This document shows positions 62,717-64,000 of a stretch of 64,000 bases of DNA, one piece after another. The DNA is taken from the NCBI RefSeq assembly GCF_000297095.1, contig NZ_AEEA01000056.1, positions 49,905 through 113,904 on the forward strand. The letters run 5' to 3'. The stretch comes from Treponema primitia ZAS-1 (GTDB lineage: Bacteria > Spirochaetota > Spirochaetia > Treponematales > Breznakiellaceae). The translations under genes and the position numbers were made by a program. How positions within the stretch are numbered: position 1 is the first letter of the stretch; each line of letters begins with the position of its first letter. The notes below the pieces were generated by a model. It did not search any database. It had not been told where the DNA came from and saw only the letters and a list, made by a program, of their open reading frames with translations.

Positions 62717-63187
62717 ATGCGCTGTCCCCACTGCGGGAATTTTGACGACAAGGTAATAGAATCCCGGACTCTGGCCAATGGGGATGCCATACGGCGCCGG
62801 CGGGAGTGTAACGGCTGCGGATACCGGTTTACCAGCTATGAGAGGACTGAGGACAAGCAGTTCATGGTGATAAAGCGGGATGGCCGCCGGGAACCCTTTG
62901 CCCGGGAAAAGATTGAGCGCGGGGTTCAGCGGGCCCTGGAAAAACGGCCGGTATCCCAGATGAGTATCGAGAACCTCATCAATGAAATAGAGGACGCCAC
63001 GGCCATCATGGGTAAGGTAAACCACGAGATCGATGCCGCCGCCATAGGCGATTTAGTCCAGCAAAAGCTGAGCGCTCTGGATAAGGTGGCCTATATCAGG
63101 TTTGCCTCGGTGTACCGTCATTTTGAAAATGTAGAAGAATTTGTGCGGGAAATACAAAAATTGGGAGAAGTCCCGCCGCATCCTTGA
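62717..63187 (+). CDS. nrdR: Transcriptional repressor NrdR
   Basis: 156 residues, the normal length. Zinc ribbon: CPHC (Cys3, Cys6) and CNGC (Cys31, Cys34). ATP-cone domain from about 46 (FMVIKRDGRREPFAREKI). NrdR senses dATP/ATP and represses ribonucleotide reductase genes. The start follows GAGGT at 62708-62712. No reductase gene is in the window, so its targets lie elsewhere, apart from its own promoter. Confidence 0.97.
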   Translation: MRCPHCGNFDDKVIESRTLANGDAIRRRRECNGCGYRFTSYERTEDKQFMVIKRDGRREPFAREKIERGVQRALEKRPVSQMSIENLINEIEDATAIMGKVNHEIDAAAIGDLVQQKLSALDKVAYIRFASVYRHFENVEEFVREIQKLGEVPPHP

Positions 63188-63418
63188 GGCGATATAGATT
63201 GGGGCTGGGTTTCTTACCCGTCGGCGGGGGGACGTCGACGGGTACAGAAAGCCCGGGGAATAGGTCCAAAAAGGTACCCGGAGCAGGTGGTCTGCCTGAA
63301 ACTCCGCCGCCGTTACCCATCGCTATGGTGTCGTTCGCTTGGGAGTGGTTTTTGGAGGGGTGACAGTAGAGTTATCGCAGGCGGCCGCCCGGTTCTGCCT
63401 GGCCTGCTATTTTTAGGT

Positions 63419-64000
63419 TCAGAGTTTGGCGATATCCCCGGGTACGAGTTGTAAAATGCCGGAAATCTCCTCACCGGAAAAGCCCCTGGCCTTAAGTTTC
63501 CGGGCGGACTCCAGCTTTTCCTGATACGCCTTTTCCTCAGCTTCTTCCCGGCCTTCCTCTTTACCTTCCTCTCTGCCTTTGGCTTCACCCCAGATAATAC
63601 CTTCCTCCCGGCCGGCGCTTAGGCCCTTTTCGTAGGATTCCTTTTCCCGATGATATTGGTCATACAGGAACTTTTCACGGGACTCCGCCAGTAACCGTTC
63701 CCGCTCGTCCTCGCTCAGTTCCATCAGCGTGGCCACCGCTTTCTTTATTACCGGGTCTTTTTCCGCTACCATCATGAAATCCTCCTCGGTCTCGCTGGTG
63801 AAAAACTGAGACCATATATATAAGTCTGAACCGTCGCTCTGTTCCGGCAGCTTGGGCAGTTCCAGGGTGTTGATTTCCAATAAATCGCTAAATTCGGTCC
63901 CCGTTTCCCGGTTCAGCAGGGCATATCTATTATAATAATCCTTTTCCTCGGGAATGAGAATATCATTGATGATGATGATACAGACAACCCGGTTAGCCTG
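63419..64000 (-). CDS. Rpn/PD-(D/E)XK nuclease-transposase family protein, 3' part
   Basis: The frame enters from the right edge; about 193 C-terminal residues are visible. It matches the C-terminal half of Rpn-type recombination-promoting nucleases (PDDEXK_2 family): YYNRYALLNRETGTEFSDLLEINTLELPKLP, then a long charged coil with repeated GREEG/GKEEGREEAEEK and a C-terminal FSGEEISGILQL helix. The catalytic PD-(D/E)XK part lies outside the window. Such genes are numerous in spirochaetes and move as multi-copy families. The 231 bp between it and nrdR shows nothing recognisable. Confidence 0.85.
   Translation of the reverse strand, partial: QANRVVCIIIINDILIPEEKDYYNRYALLNRETGTEFSDLLEINTLELPKLPEQSDGSDLYIWSQFFTSETEEDFMMVAEKDPVIKKAVATLMELSEDERERLLAESREKFLYDQYHREKESYEKGLSAGREEGIIWGEAKGREEGKEEGREEAEEKAYQEKLESARKLKARGFSGEEISGILQLVPGDIAKL

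Noticed and set aside
1..64000. CRISPR arrays, complete prophage or complete insertion sequences
   Set aside because: No regular short repeats with spacers, phage structural genes or bounded transposase genes were seen; only the partial Rpn-type gene at the right edge is mobile-related.

Overview
The window looks like a chromosomal segment of a spirochaete, most probably a Treponema of the termite-gut type. This is inferred from the long-form urocanase, substrate-binding proteins with signal peptides ending in A-(N)GG and no lipobox Cys, the tig-clpP-clpX-lon order, abundant ABC sugar-uptake genes and a roughly even base composition. No rRNA, complete insertion sequence or CRISPR array was seen.

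Region 1 (1-15.3 kb, plus strand) is a catabolic island for histidine and, by inference, histidine-derived betaines such as ergothioneine. It holds the C-terminal part of a molybdopterin (xanthine-dehydrogenase-like) subunit, a histidine-ammonia-lyase homologue without the MIO-forming Ala-Ser-Gly, a BCCT (betaine/carnitine/choline) transporter, a second lyase homologue without MIO residues, a frameshifted YfcC-type permease, a canonical hutH with its own promoter, a DapF-fold racemase, hutU, a glycerate kinase and hutI. A small minus-strand tautomerase lies between. Ergothionase, known from Treponema denticola, is a MIO-free member of this lyase superfamily that releases trimethylamine from ergothioneine, so two MIO-free lyases flanking a betaine transporter is the most exciting signal here. 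A decayed BCCT-lyase junction at 18.7-18.86 kb is a fossil of a second copy.

Region 2 (15.3-18.9 kb) is a TetR regulator with an inverted-repeat operator, a metallo-beta-lactamase-fold protein, a deleted YhgE/Pip-type membrane gene and a MATE efflux pump. Region 3 (18.9-27.2 kb, minus strand) is a five-gene signalling operon: Cache-type hybrid kinase, HD-GYP response regulator, a hybrid kinase with a periplasmic CxxCH haem-c domain, and ResB/CcsA, which attach haem to CxxCH. Region 4 (27.4-32.2 kb) has a PanE-like reductase, then an operon of a small membrane protein, an HMA-type P-type ATPase and an HMA-like protein, facing a flavodoxin-DUF3793 pair. Both operons carry near-identical DtxR-like boxes.

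Region 5 (32.4-40.0 kb) has tRNA-Lys, tRNA-Gly and tRNA-Leu, an M16 peptidase fossil, an MBL hydrolase, a two-component system and an ABC sugar transporter, then a second identical tRNA-Gly. Each tRNA-Gly is followed by a diverged tRNA-like repeat whose internal hairpin shows compensatory changes. Region 6 (40.1-45.9 kb) is the protein quality-control cluster tig-clpP-clpX-lon.

Region 7 (45.9-60.9 kb, minus strand) is a glycan-use region with two ABC importers, a GntR/LacI-type regulator, a GH38 alpha-mannosidase and four divergent uroporphyrinogen-decarboxylase-family proteins of unknown substrate. Region 8 (61.4-64 kb) has a glycosyltransferase, a divergent nrdR whose promoter carries NrdR-box-like sites, and the 3' part of an Rpn/PD-(D/E)XK nuclease-transposase gene that runs off the window.
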